Assembly: GCA_902826885.1 (NCBI GenBank) | Contig: CADEGL010000034.1 | Coordinates: 1 to 38,033 of the forward strand | DNA: 38,033 nt | Reading direction: 5' to 3' | Source of the DNA: an uncultured Alphaproteobacteria bacterium | GTDB taxonomy: Bacteria > Pseudomonadota > Alphaproteobacteria > CADEGL01 | In this document: piece by piece, positions 23,266 through 30,960 of the stretch | How positions within the stretch are numbered: the stretch's first letter is position 1 | Layout: each line of letters starts with the position of its first letter | Position numbers and translations under genes: made by a program | Notes under the pieces: model-generated | Told to the model about the DNA's origin: nothing | Database searches by the model: none | Seen by the model: only the letters and a program-made list of their open reading frames with translations

Positions 23266-24098
23266 GGGCGTTTCGCGAAAAAGTCGCGCGCGCCGGCGCG
23301 CATGGATTCTCGCCCACGCGCATCAGCGCCATGGTCATGCGCCATGTCTATCTGCTGCGGCGGTCGTGGCCGCGGCTCCTGGAGCTGGCCTATTGGCCCA
23401 TCGTCCAGGTCTTGCTATGGGGCTTCATCAGCAAGTTCTTCGCCACCAACAGTTCGTGGGTGGCGCAGGCCGCGGGCGTTCTCTTGGCGGGCGTGCTGCT
23501 GTGGGACGTTCTGTTCCGCAGCCAACTGGGCGTCACCATTTCATTGCTGGAAGAATTGTGGTCGCGCAACCTGGGGCATCTCTTCGTCAGCCCCTTGCGC
23601 CCCTACGAACTGTGCATCTCGCTGACGACGATGAGCATGATCCGCACGCTGATCGGAATCGTGCCTGCGGCGCTGCTCGCCATTCCGCTCTACGAATACT
23701 CCATCTTCGAAATGGGGCTGCCGCTGCTGGCGTTCTTCTCGACGCTTCTGGTCTTTGGCTGGGCGCTGGGCCTGGCCATCGCGGCCATCCTGATCCGTTG
23801 GGGCCTCGCGGCGGAAAACCTGGCGTGGCTCCTGGTCTTCGTGCTGGCACCCATTTCGGGCATCTATTACCCGGTGGACGTCTTGCCCGGCTGGGTTCAG
23901 GTGATCGCCTGGATGTTCCCGGCGCCCTATGTGTTCGAGGGCATGCGCGAGGTGTTGTTCCACGGCGTCTTTCGCACCGATCTGATGCTGGCCGCGCTGG
24001 CGCTGGATCTCGTCTATATCCTCCTGGGCGCGGGTGCCTTCCTCTACAGCTTCCGCGTCGCGCGGGTGCAAGGGCTGCTGCTACGCACCGGCGAATGA
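23262..24098 (+). CDS. ABC-2 type exporter permease
   Basis: 278-aa ABC2_membrane (PF01061) permease. A cytoplasmic N-terminal stretch (to about 40) is followed by about six helices: LELAYWPIVQVLLWGFISKF, VLLAGVLLWDVLFRSQLGV, SMIRTLIGIVPAALLAIPLY, LLVFGWALGLAIAAILI, LVFVLAPISGIYYPVDVLPG and a last helix near DLVYILLGAGAFLYSF. The loop SGIYYPVDVLPGWVQ and MFPAPYVFEGMREVLF are typical of the family. It forms the transmembrane half of the exporter with the ATPase encoded just upstream (ATGA overlap). It ends 4 bp before the convergent cobT stop, so it is not part of the cobalamin operon. Confidence 0.9.
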   Translation: MRAFREKVARAGAHGFSPTRISAMVMRHVYLLRRSWPRLLELAYWPIVQVLLWGFISKFFATNSSWVAQAAGVLLAGVLLWDVLFRSQLGVTISLLEELWSRNLGHLFVSPLRPYELCISLTTMSMIRTLIGIVPAALLAIPLYEYSIFEMGLPLLAFFSTLLVFGWALGLAIAAILIRWGLAAENLAWLLVFVLAPISGIYYPVDVLPGWVQVIAWMFPAPYVFEGMREVLFHGVFRTDLMLAALALDLVYILLGAGAFLYSFRVARVQGLLLRTGE

Positions 24099-24102
24099 TC
24101 GG

Positions 24103-25131
24103 CTAGGCCTCGCGGCCGCTGACGCGCGCCTCCTCGAATGTCGCCATGCCGGTGTGGCAGGCCACCGCCGCGCGCAGAATGCCGACCGCGAGCGCGGCGC
24201 CCGACCCCTCGCCCAGCCGCATGCCGAGATCGAGCACCGGCCGCTTGCCGAGCCGCTTCAGAAGCCGGGCGTGGCCGGGTTCGGCCGAACAATGCGCGAC
24301 GATGCAATGGTCGAGAGCGTCCGGCCGCGCCGCGTGGATGATCGCGGCGGCGGCGGTCGAGGCATAGCCGTCGAGCACGACCGGCACGTGCGCCAGCCGC
24401 GCGGCCAGCACAGCGCCCGCGATGGCGGCCAATTCATGCCCGCCGACGCAACGCAGAATCTCGAACGGATCGGTCATCGCCGCGCGGTTGCGCGCCACGC
24501 CCGCCACGACCGCCTCCACCTTGCGCGCGAGCGTAGCGCCCTCGGCGCCCGTGCCCGGGCCGACCCAATCGGCCGCCGTATCGCCATAGAGCGCGTGGCA
24601 TAGGGCCGCGGCGGATGTCGTGTTGGCGATGCCCATTTCGCCGAGACAGAGAAGATCGACGCCCGATTCGACCGCCATCATGCCGTAGGCCGCGGCGCGC
24701 GCGCATTCCTCGTCCGACAGCGCGGGTCCTTCCGTGAAGTCGCGGGTCGGATGTTCTAGCGCCATTTCATAGACGCGCAGGTCCGCGTCGACCGCTTTGC
24801 ATAGCTGGTTGATGGCGGCACCGCCCGCGATGAAGTTCTGCACCATTTGGGCGGTCACGGCGGGCGGATAGGCACTGACCCCGCGCGCGGCGACGCCATG
24901 GTTGCCCGCGAAGACGGCCACACGTGGCCGGTCGACGCGCGGCGGGTGGCGCCCCTGCCAGCGCGCGAGCCAGACCGACAACTCCTCCAGCCGGCCGAGC
25001 GCGCCGGCGGGTTTGGTTAACAGCGTCTCGCGCGCGGCGGCGGCCTCCGCGGCGGCTTCGTCGCCGCCCGGCAACGATGCGATCAGGGCGCGCAGCTCGC
25101 CGAGCGACGCAAGCGGAGATGGTTGGGTCAT
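24103..25131 (-). CDS. cobT: nicotinate-nucleotide-dimethylbenzimidazole phosphoribosyltransferase
   Basis: 342-aa cytoplasmic enzyme that turns nicotinate mononucleotide and dimethylbenzimidazole into alpha-ribazole 5'-phosphate, the lower ligand of B12. Family motifs are KPAGALGRLEEL, VFAGNHGVAARGVSAYPPAVT, NFIAGGAAINQL, GEMGIANTTSAAA, GGHELAAIAGA and LGMRLGEGSGAALA, in which Glu308 corresponds to the catalytic glutamate of Salmonella CobT. The length is normal. The gene is divergent from cobS across 184 bp, the usual arrangement in alphaproteobacteria. No B12 riboswitch was recognised in that spacer. Confidence 0.95.
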   Translation of the reverse strand: MTQPSPLASLGELRALIASLPGGDEAAAEAAAARETLLTKPAGALGRLEELSVWLARWQGRHPPRVDRPRVAVFAGNHGVAARGVSAYPPAVTAQMVQNFIAGGAAINQLCKAVDADLRVYEMALEHPTRDFTEGPALSDEECARAAAYGMMAVESGVDLLCLGEMGIANTTSAAALCHALYGDTAADWVGPGTGAEGATLARKVEAVVAGVARNRAAMTDPFEILRCVGGHELAAIAGAVLAARLAHVPVVLDGYASTAAAAIIHAARPDALDHCIVAHCSAEPGHARLLKRLGKRPVLDLGMRLGEGSGAALAVGILRAAVACHTGMATFEEARVSGREA

Positions 25132-25315
25132 GGCCGGTCCAGAGTTTGAGCAAAGGCGGCGAAGGGGCGAACGCGAACGGCGTATTTCGGGCCGATACCC
25201 TCCATGCCGACAAAATTCACCCGGCTCGATTCAACACAACGCGTCATGGCAATCCCTGTTCGTGGACCCGCACCTGTCCTATAACCACGATCATGCTTGG
25301 TGCTAGAGAAATCCC
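25132..25315. promoter_or_regulatory. divergent cobT/cobS intergenic region
   Basis: 184-bp spacer that should hold the promoters of both units. I looked for the cobalamin riboswitch B12-box and its surrounding helices on both strands and did not find them. A short AGAGA stretch lies a few bases before the GTG start of cobS. No other element stands out. Confidence 0.35.
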
Positions 25316-26131
25316 GTGACGGCGACCGAGGAACCCGACCCCCCGCGCGACCGCCTGGACGTGGGCGGCTGGCTGTCCGACCTCACGATGGCGTCTTCAT
25401 TTCTGACACGCCTGAGGCTACCGGGCGCCGCGGCTCCGGCGGAATTGACGCCCGGCCGCCTGGCCGGCGCCGTGCGCGCCTTTCCCTTGGTGGGAGCCGG
25501 CGTGGGTCTGGCGGGCGGAATCGTCTACGCCCTGGCCTATTGGCTCGGCCTGCCCACGTTCGCCGCCGCCCTGTGCGCTCTGACGGCCGGCGCGTTGATC
25601 ACCGGCGCCCTGCACGAGGACGGCTTGGCCGACACGGCCGACGGACTCGGCGGGGGCAAGACGGTGGAAGACCGTCTGCGCATCATGCATGACAGCCATA
25701 TCGGCGCCTTCGGCGTGATGGCTTTGGTCTTCAGCATCGGTTTGCGCGCGGCGGCGCTCGCCACGCTCGGCACGCCATGGCTGGCGGCGGCGGCCTTGAT
25801 CGCCAGCGGCGCGGGCTCCCGCGCGGTGTTGGGCCTCGTGATGCGGCGGCTCGATCCCGCCCGTCCCGACGGGCTGGCGGCCAGCGCCGGCCGCCCTTCG
25901 GAGGAAGGCGCCCTGACCGCGGCGGCGATCGGCGCGGCGTTCGCCCTCCTTTTCCTCGGCCTCGGCACCGGCATCGTGGCCGCGGCGGCGGCTTTGGTCG
26001 CCGCGGTCGCCGTGGGCCAATATGCCCGGCGGGGCATCGGCGGATATACCGGCGACGTGCTGGGCGCGACCCAGCAAGCCGCCGAGATCGCCATCCTGCT
26101 GGTCGCCGCGGCGAAGCTCGGATCGGTATGA
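25316..26131 (+). CDS. cobS: adenosylcobinamide-GDP ribazoletransferase (cobalamin synthase)
   Basis: 271-aa polytopic inner-membrane enzyme that joins adenosylcobinamide-GDP with alpha-ribazole (phosphate), completing the B12 nucleotide loop. Recognised by FLTRLRLP near the N-terminus, the acidic membrane motif HEDGLADTADGLGGG (100-114), KTVEDRLRIMHDSHIGAFGV and the C-terminal GGYTGDVLGATQQAAEI. About six or seven Ala/Leu-rich helices are present. The likely start is GTG 25316. The stop (26129-26131) overlaps the ATG of the histidine-phosphatase gene at 26128, the first link of a tightly coupled run. Confidence 0.94.
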   Translation: MTATEEPDPPRDRLDVGGWLSDLTMASSFLTRLRLPGAAAPAELTPGRLAGAVRAFPLVGAGVGLAGGIVYALAYWLGLPTFAAALCALTAGALITGALHEDGLADTADGLGGGKTVEDRLRIMHDSHIGAFGVMALVFSIGLRAAALATLGTPWLAAAALIASGAGSRAVLGLVMRRLDPARPDGLAASAGRPSEEGALTAAAIGAAFALLFLGLGTGIVAAAAALVAAVAVGQYARRGIGGYTGDVLGATQQAAEIAILLVAAAKLGSV

Positions 26132-26778
26132 GCAAGGTCACCCGCTGGTGGTGGATTCGCCACGCGCCGGTGCCGGACGGCGGCTGCATCTATGGCCAGC
26201 GCGATCTTTCGGCCGACTGTTCCGACAATGATGCCTTCGCCTGCCGCGCGGCATCCTTGCCAGCGGGCGCGGTGTGGGTCGCGAGCCATTTGCGCCGCAC
26301 CCATGAGACCGCGGCGGCCATTTGCGCCGCCGGTTACGGCGAGGCGCAACCGGCGATCGAACGCGATCTGGCCGAGCAGCATTTCGGCGAGTGGCAGGGC
26401 CAGCCGCGCAAGGAGGTTTATGCCAACCAATCCCGCTGGCCGGGCTTCTGGCTGGCCCCGGCCGATCATGCGCCGCCGGGCGGCGAAAGCTTCGCCCAAG
26501 TGGTCGCGCGCGTGACGCCCGCGATCGAACGGCTGACCCAGTCGCACGCGGGCCGCGACATCGTGGCCGTGGCCCACGGCGGCACGATCCGCGCGGCGCT
26601 GGCGCTGGCGCTCGGTCTGACGCCATCGGCGGCATTGGCCTTTTCCATCGACACGATTTCGCTGACGCGCCTCGACCATATCGCCGGGCCGGACGGTGCG
26701 GCGTGGCGCGTGGTCGCCGTCAACCAAGCGGCCAACGCCCTTCCCGCCGGCCGAGACATCCCCATCACTTTCGCATGA
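26128..26778 (+). CDS. cobC: histidine phosphatase family protein (CobC-like)
   Basis: 216-aa phosphoglycerate-mutase-superfamily enzyme. The catalytic histidine lies in WWIRHAPVPDGG (RHA instead of the common RHG), the second histidine in VAVAHGGTIRAALALAL, and the family middle motif in AEQHFGEWQGQPRKEV. In this operon the expected reaction is removal of the phosphate from alpha-ribazole 5'-phosphate (or adenosylcobalamin 5'-phosphate). That assignment rests on context: the superfamily is broad and the substrate is not visible. The real start is ATG 26128 inside the cobS stop; the longer open frame to the left is a shadow. The stop overlaps the cobU start (26775). Confidence 0.87.
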   Translation: MSKVTRWWWIRHAPVPDGGCIYGQRDLSADCSDNDAFACRAASLPAGAVWVASHLRRTHETAAAICAAGYGEAQPAIERDLAEQHFGEWQGQPRKEVYANQSRWPGFWLAPADHAPPGGESFAQVVARVTPAIERLTQSHAGRDIVAVAHGGTIRAALALALGLTPSAALAFSIDTISLTRLDHIAGPDGAAWRVVAVNQAANALPAGRDIPITFA

Positions 26779-27299
26779 CGGCGGCGCTCACCCCCGTAAC
26801 CCTGGTCCTCGGCGGCGCGCGGTCGGGCAAAAGCCGGTACGCCGAAACGCTGGTGCGCGAGGCGGGTGGCGGCGTCTATCTGGCCACCGCCCAAGCGTTG
26901 GACGGCGAGATGGCGGCACGCATCGCACGGCACCGCGCCGATCGGGGGCAGGGCTGGACGACGATCGAGGAGCCGCTGGAACTGGCGGCCGCGCTCGAAC
27001 GCGGTGCGCAGGCGGGACACCCGATTCTGGTCGACTGCCTGACCTTGTGGCTCTCCAACCTGATGGGTGCCGGGCGCGCGGTGGAAGCGGAGACGGCGCG
27101 GTTGCTGACAGCGCTGAAGAGCCTGGCCGTGCCCGTGGTGTTCGTTTCCAACGAGGTTGGCCTGGGCATCGTGCCCGATAACGCGCTGGCGCGTGCCTTC
27201 CGCGACGAAGCCGGGCGATTGAACCAAGCCGTGGCCGCCGCCGCGAACCGCGTGGTGTTCCTGGCGGCCGGGCTTCCCCTCGTTCTCAAAGGCGGTTGA
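26775..27299 (+). CDS. cobU: adenosylcobinamide kinase / guanylyltransferase
   Basis: 174-aa bifunctional enzyme (CobU/CobP) that phosphorylates adenosylcobinamide and then transfers GMP to give adenosylcobinamide-GDP. Visible motifs are the P-loop GGARSGKSRYAE (13-24), ARIARHRADRGQGWTTIEEP with the histidine that carries the GMP intermediate in the family, VDCLTLWLSNL, and VVFVSNEVGLGIVPDNALAR followed by FRDEAGRLNQ. The length matches the family. The start is ATG 26775, overlapping the CobC-like stop; the stop at 27297-27299 overlaps the next ATG (TGATG). It therefore sits in the middle of a four-gene translationally coupled set. Confidence 0.95.
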   Translation: MTAALTPVTLVLGGARSGKSRYAETLVREAGGGVYLATAQALDGEMAARIARHRADRGQGWTTIEEPLELAAALERGAQAGHPILVDCLTLWLSNLMGAGRAVEAETARLLTALKSLAVPVVFVSNEVGLGIVPDNALARAFRDEAGRLNQAVAAAANRVVFLAAGLPLVLKGG

Positions 27300-27859
27300 T
27301 GTCGGCTGGCGATCTCACGGCCCGCGTTCAAGCCCTGGGCATCGATGCGCGGGCGCGCACCGGCTTGGTGTTGATCGAGGACGAAAATGTGGAAGGCGCG
27401 GCCGATGCCGTGCTCCACGTCCTCTCGGCGCTCGCGGCCTTGGGCTGCCGGGTCGACGAACGGCCCGCGGATGGCCGGACACTGCTGCGCCGTCTTTGGC
27501 GCGGCATGGACGAGGCATCCGCGGATCGCGAAACCCTCCCCTTGCCGGATTATGCGCGATGGCTGGCCACGCTTCCCCCCGGCTATGAGCGCAAGCTTGC
27601 CGAAGGATGGAAGCGCCCAGAGGACGACCCCTTGTTCCGCCCGGGAACGCTGGATTGCGGCCATTTTCCGATCCCCGCCACGCGATGCGGCGATGCGGCC
27701 GTCGTCGCCTGGAGCATGCGCGCCAAGCCATCCGCCGCGTCGACACCGCCCCATGGACATCTGGCCGCGATTGCCTGGCTGCGCGACGTCTTCGGCGCCC
27801 ATTCCGTCCTAACCATCGATGGAAAGGGCACGGTCGCCGTCGCGCCGCCACCATTTTGA
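27299..27859 (+). CDS. orphan CobN/ChlH-like domain protein (single truncated domain)
   Basis: 186-aa protein that resembles one internal stretch of the cobaltochelatase large subunit CobN, a protein normally of about 1,200 aa. Matches by pattern: TGLVLIEDENVEGAADAVLH to RVDERPADGRTLLRRL (21-66) corresponds to CobN's Rossmann-like segment with the 'PADGDAL' turn; LPLPDYARWLATLP (80-93) with GW-x-PEDDPLF follows; PPHGHLAAIAWLRDVFGAHS (150-169) corresponds to 'PPHHYLAFYxWLR..FGA'. In true CobN the next motif is GKHG-NLEWLPGK, but here it reads DGKGTVAV and the protein ends, so the conserved His is missing. It is coupled to cobU by TGATG and is intact, arguing against simple decay. Function is unknown; a cobinamide-binding or partner role is inference. 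Confidence 0.68.
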   Translation: MSAGDLTARVQALGIDARARTGLVLIEDENVEGAADAVLHVLSALAALGCRVDERPADGRTLLRRLWRGMDEASADRETLPLPDYARWLATLPPGYERKLAEGWKRPEDDPLFRPGTLDCGHFPIPATRCGDAAVVAWSMRAKPSAASTPPHGHLAAIAWLRDVFGAHSVLTIDGKGTVAVAPPPF

Positions 27860-27998
27860 TGCCGTATTCCAGGACTAGATCCGCGCACGATCCATGGTCC
27901 CTCGCGATTCCCAAACGCGTTATGATGGCCCGCCGGCCTGGGGCGGAGCGTAATTTGGAAATAAAACCAGGGGTTTCCGCGTCGTCATCACGGGCGGA

Positions 27999-28018
27999 GG
28001 CGCCGATGCGGCGGCGCC
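27999..28018 (+). other. stem-loop upstream of the SYLF gene
   Basis: GGCGCCG and CGGCGCC (7 bp) flank a six-base loop, ending 10 bases before the AAGGAG ribosome-binding site (28028-28033) of the next gene. It may affect leader structure; in GC-rich DNA a chance hairpin is also possible. Confidence 0.3.
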
Positions 28019-28043
28019 GGACCCTGCAAGGAGAAGAAAAGAC

Positions 28044-28736
28044 ATGAGACTGCCCCTCCGGATCATCCTCGGATTTGCCCTCGCTTTCACCATCGCCGCC
28101 AGCTCGGCGGCGCGCGCGGAAACCAACCAGGAAGAGCTGGTCAGCAAGGCGCGCCTGACCATCGAACGCCTATCGGCCAATCCGGATTTCGGACGCATGA
28201 ACGCCGCCATCAAAACGGCGCAAGGGGTGATGATCTTCCCCTCCGTGCTCAAGGGCAGCTTTATCATCGGCGCCGAGGGCGGCAACGGCGTGCTCCTGAC
28301 CAAGGACGCCAACGGCGAGTGGAGCTATCCCGCCTTCTACACGCTGGGCGCGGGCAGCATCGGCCTGCAGGCCGGCTTCCAGGATTCCGAAGTGGTCCTC
28401 GTCATCAACACGCTGAAGGGCTTGAACGCGGTTCTGAACAACAACTTCAAGTTCGGCGTCGACGCCAGCGTGGCGCTCGGCCCCGTCGGCCAAGGCATCG
28501 AGGGTTCGACGACGACCGCGTTCGGCGCGGACATCGAGGCCTATTCCGCGACGCGCGGCCTGTTCGCCGGCGGCTCCTTCGAAGGGGCCGTGACATATGA
28601 ACGCGCGGATTGGAGCCGGAACTATTACGAGGTCGGCGCCTCGGCACGCGGCGTCGTGATGGACCGTGCGTTCCGCAACCCGCAGGCCGACGGCTTGCGC
28701 GAGGCCATGGCGAAGATCAGCAGCGCAGCGCCCTAG
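28044..28736 (+). CDS. secreted SYLF-domain (Ysc84-like) lipid-binding protein
   Basis: 230-aa exported protein. The signal peptide is residues 1-25 (cut near AARA-E). The mature part is a single SYLF/Ysc84 domain (PF04366): IFPSVLKGSFIIGAEGGNGVLL, WSYPAFYTLGAGSIGLQAG, VLVINTLKGLNAVLNNNFKFG and AFGADIEAYSATRGLFAG, with the typical KGSFIIGAEGG and S-IGLQ-G patterns. Family members bind phosphoinositides in eukaryotes; bacterial versions are periplasmic with an unsettled role, probably envelope-related. A good ribosome-binding site (AAGGAG) precedes the ATG. It lies between the cob run and the convergent cbiB with no obvious link to B12. Confidence 0.92.
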   Translation: MRLPLRIILGFALAFTIAASSAARAETNQEELVSKARLTIERLSANPDFGRMNAAIKTAQGVMIFPSVLKGSFIIGAEGGNGVLLTKDANGEWSYPAFYTLGAGSIGLQAGFQDSEVVLVINTLKGLNAVLNNNFKFGVDASVALGPVGQGIEGSTTTAFGADIEAYSATRGLFAGGSFEGAVTYERADWSRNYYEVGASARGVVMDRAFRNPQADGLREAMAKISSAAP

Positions 28737-28743
28737 ACGCCCC

Positions 28744-29730
28744 TCAATCGAACCCTATCCAGACGAACGCGACCGCGAGCGTGAAGAGCGCGCAGGCCGC
28801 GACATAAAGCCGCAACGCGCGCGCGATGTCGCGCGCCTCCAAATCGGGCGTGCCGTCGCCAAGCCAAGGATCGTCGACGGTCTGCGCGCCATAGCGGCGC
28901 GGGCCGGCGAGAGCGAGGTCGAGCGCGCCGGCCGCCGCGGCCTCGGGCCAGCCCGCGTTGACCGAGCGGTGCTTACCCGCGTCACGCCAGGCGACGGCGA
29001 CGGCGCGGGATGGCCGCGCGCCTGGCACGAAGAAAGCCGCGGCCGCGAGGAGGATGGCCGAGGCGCGCGCCGGAACGAAATTCAGCACATCGTCGAGGCG
29101 TGCCGAGGCGCGTCCGAAATACAGATGACGCGGCGAGCGATGACCGAGCATGCTGTCCAGCGTGTTGGCCGCCTTATACGCGAACAGTCCGGGCAAGCCG
29201 AAGAGCGCATAGAAAAGCGCCGGGGCGATCACGCCGTCGGAGAAGTTCTCGGCCAACGACTCCACGGCCGCACGCGCCACGCCGTGCCGATCGAGGCTGC
29301 GTGGGTCGCGCCCGACGATATGGGAGACGGCGTGGCGCGCGCTCTCCAGATCATCCCGCGCCAGCGGGCGTTCGACGCGGCGCACATGGTCGAACAGACT
29401 GCGTTGCGCGAACAGCGCCACGACCGCGGCCAGTTCGACAACCCAGCCAAACGGAACCGAATGGGCCAGCACATGCAGCACGAGACCCGATAGCGCGGCG
29501 CCCGCGACGACGATCATCATCGTCACACCGCCCCACGCGAGATTTCGCCCGGGTCCGCGCTCGGGCCGGTTCAGCATACGATCGAGATATGCGATGACGG
29601 CGCCCACGAGGCGAACGGGATGGCCGGGCCAAGGGAATGGCCAGCGCCGCTCCGGCAGGGCGCCATCCAGAAGAAGCGCGCCGACCAGGACAGCCAGCGC
29701 GCCCGGACACGAAGCGCCGTCGAAAATCAT
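28744..29730 (-). CDS. cbiB: adenosylcobinamide-phosphate synthase
   Basis: 328-aa polytopic inner-membrane protein (CbiB, called CobD in the aerobic nomenclature) that attaches aminopropanol or its phosphate to adenosylcobyric acid. Family motifs are HPVRLVGAVIAYLDRMLN, LARDDLESARHAVSHIVGRD, RAAVESLAENFSDGVIAPALFY, AYKAANTLDSMLGHRS, FGRASARLDDVLNFVPARAS and WRDAGKHRSVNAGWPEAAAAGAL. Five or so hydrophobic segments are present. Length and motif order are normal. It is separated from the coupled cob run by the SYLF gene and lies on the opposite strand, so it has its own promoter in or before 29731-29781. Confidence 0.95.
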   Translation of the reverse strand: MIFDGASCPGALAVLVGALLLDGALPERRWPFPWPGHPVRLVGAVIAYLDRMLNRPERGPGRNLAWGGVTMMIVVAGAALSGLVLHVLAHSVPFGWVVELAAVVALFAQRSLFDHVRRVERPLARDDLESARHAVSHIVGRDPRSLDRHGVARAAVESLAENFSDGVIAPALFYALFGLPGLFAYKAANTLDSMLGHRSPRHLYFGRASARLDDVLNFVPARASAILLAAAAFFVPGARPSRAVAVAWRDAGKHRSVNAGWPEAAAAGALDLALAGPRRYGAQTVDDPWLGDGTPDLEARDIARALRLYVAACALFTLAVAFVWIGFD

Positions 29731-29781
29731 GATTCGAGAATGGAAAGCACGGCCGGGCGCGTCAACGCCGGCCGCGGCGGA

Positions 29782-30363
29782 TCAGCCGCCGGCGTCGCGA
29801 AGATAGCGCGCGGCCGCCGTCTGGCGGTTGCGTTCGGCCCAGTCCAGCGCCGTCATGCCCGTGAAGTCGCCGCGCTTGAGATCGGCCTTCTTCGTCGCCA
29901 CAAGCAGCTTGAGAATATCCAGGTTGCCAATCTTGGCGGCCTTGATCAGTGGGGTGACCCCCGAGCGATCGACCGTGTTGGGGTCCGCACCAGCGTCGAG
30001 CAAAACTTTCACGGCGTCGATATTGCCCCGCTCCGCGGCCCAATTCAGCGCCGTATTCCCGCCCTTGTCCTTGAGATCGACCAACGCCCGGTCGCGAATC
30101 AGGACCTCTATAACGTTGGCGTGATTGCCCTTGGCGGCCGCGATCAACGCCGAGGTGCCATCGATCTTGTCGATCTCGTTCGGGTTCTTTCCTCCATTCA
30201 GCGCCTTTTGTACGCCCTCGAGATTGCCGTTGCCGGCATCCACCAAGAACGTGTCGGGCCCGAAGCCGCCAGGAGGCGGCGCCAAGCCTTGGGCCAGGGC
30301 CGGAGCAGTCAAGAAAAGGGGGAGAAGGAGCGCGGACAGGCGGGCAAGCGATTTGATCTGCAT
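29782..30363 (-). CDS. secreted ankyrin-repeat protein
   Basis: 193-aa exported protein. The signal peptide (about 1-24, SALLLPLFLTAPALAQ) precedes four or five ankyrin repeats: TFLVDAGNGNLEGVQKALNG, TSALIAAAKGNHANVIEVLI, NTALNWAAERGNIDAVKVLLDAGADPN, VTPLIKAAKIGNLDILKLLV and MTALDWAERNRQTAAARYL. The G-x-TALxxAAxxGxxxxVxxLL pattern is clear. It is probably a periplasmic protein-protein interaction module; the partner is unknown. The open frame runs on to 30882, but ATG 30363 is the start because it places a signal peptide at the N-terminus. The 51-bp gap to cbiB may allow cotranscription (both on the - strand). Confidence 0.9.
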   Translation of the reverse strand: MQIKSLARLSALLLPLFLTAPALAQGLAPPPGGFGPDTFLVDAGNGNLEGVQKALNGGKNPNEIDKIDGTSALIAAAKGNHANVIEVLIRDRALVDLKDKGGNTALNWAAERGNIDAVKVLLDAGADPNTVDRSGVTPLIKAAKIGNLDILKLLVATKKADLKRGDFTGMTALDWAERNRQTAAARYLRDAGG

Positions 30364-30451
30364 GGAAGGGTTGTCAGGCGGAGCGGCGGCCAAGTCAAGG
30401 CGTTGCCGTGATATAACCCGGTCGCGCGCAAGCACGAATCCGGCGGTTCGC

Positions 30452-30480
30452 TTGAACCCGTTGGTTTTTGCGCTTATTTT
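30452..30480 (+). promoter_or_regulatory. candidate promoter of the small lipoprotein gene
   Basis: TTGAAC (30452-30457), 17-base spacer, TATTTT (30475-30480), within the only AT-rich patch of the 201-bp gap between the ankyrin gene (-) and the lipoprotein gene (+). The predicted transcript would start near 30487, leaving a leader of about 78 nt with GGAGG just before the ATG. Each box matches 4/6 of consensus, so this is a moderate prediction. Confidence 0.35.
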
Positions 30481-30564
30481 AAAAAATAGTAGCAATAGCA
30501 ACTTCTTGCCTGCCCAAGCCCAGAGCCGTCGGGCCGTGGCGGGTGCCTTTGGAGGCCCGAGATC

Positions 30565-30897
30565 ATGGCGTTGTCCCCGCGCATCGCGCGCGCCGCGACA
30601 GTGATGGCCGCGCTGGTGTTCGTCACCGCCTGCGGCCAGCGCGGCGTATGGACGAAGGAAGGCGCCACCCAGAGCGAGGTGACGTCGGCCCAGAAGGATT
30701 GCTCGCGCGATTCCAACGACTATGGCTTCCTGAACAACCAAAGTTCGACCGAAGGAGCCAGCGCCCGCTACGAATCGGACAACCGCAACAGCCTGTACCG
30801 GCTCTGCATGTCGTCCAAAGGCTTCGGACAGATTCCGGAATCCCAGGCGAAACAACAGCAGCAGCAACAGCAGCAAAAGCAACAGCAGAGCCAGTAG
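30565..30897 (+). CDS. small lipoprotein with poly-glutamine tail
   Basis: 110-aa predicted lipoprotein. The signal peptide ends in the lipobox VTAC, placing the lipidated Cys at residue 23. The mature part is about 70 residues with two further cysteines (DCSRDSNDYGF and YRLCMSSKGFGQIP) that could form a disulphide, then a tail of eight Gln, Lys, three Gln, Ser, Gln. The CMSSKGFGQIP region resembles the short 'C-M-x-x-G-F' motif seen in many small proteobacterial lipoproteins. GGAGG lies nine bases before the ATG. Function is unknown; it is likely anchored to the inner or outer membrane. Confidence 0.82.
   Translation: MALSPRIARAATVMAALVFVTACGQRGVWTKEGATQSEVTSAQKDCSRDSNDYGFLNNQSSTEGASARYESDNRNSLYRLCMSSKGFGQIPESQAKQQQQQQQQKQQQSQ
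30853..30894 (+). repeat. CAG/CAA codon tract
   Basis: Fourteen codons, twelve of them CAG or CAA (eight in a row), encoding the Gln tail of the lipoprotein. The CAA/CAG mixture interrupts a pure triplet repeat, but the tract is still slippage-prone and may differ in length between strains. Confidence 0.85.
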
Positions 30898-30960
30898 CGG
30901 CCGCTTGACCGCTGGCAGGCGGGCGCCTCAAATGGCTCCCTCGTTCCGACGGAGCCTGTC

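Noticed and set aside
25132-25315. Cobalamin riboswitch before cobS or cobT
   Set aside because: No B12-box or supporting helices recognised on either strand.
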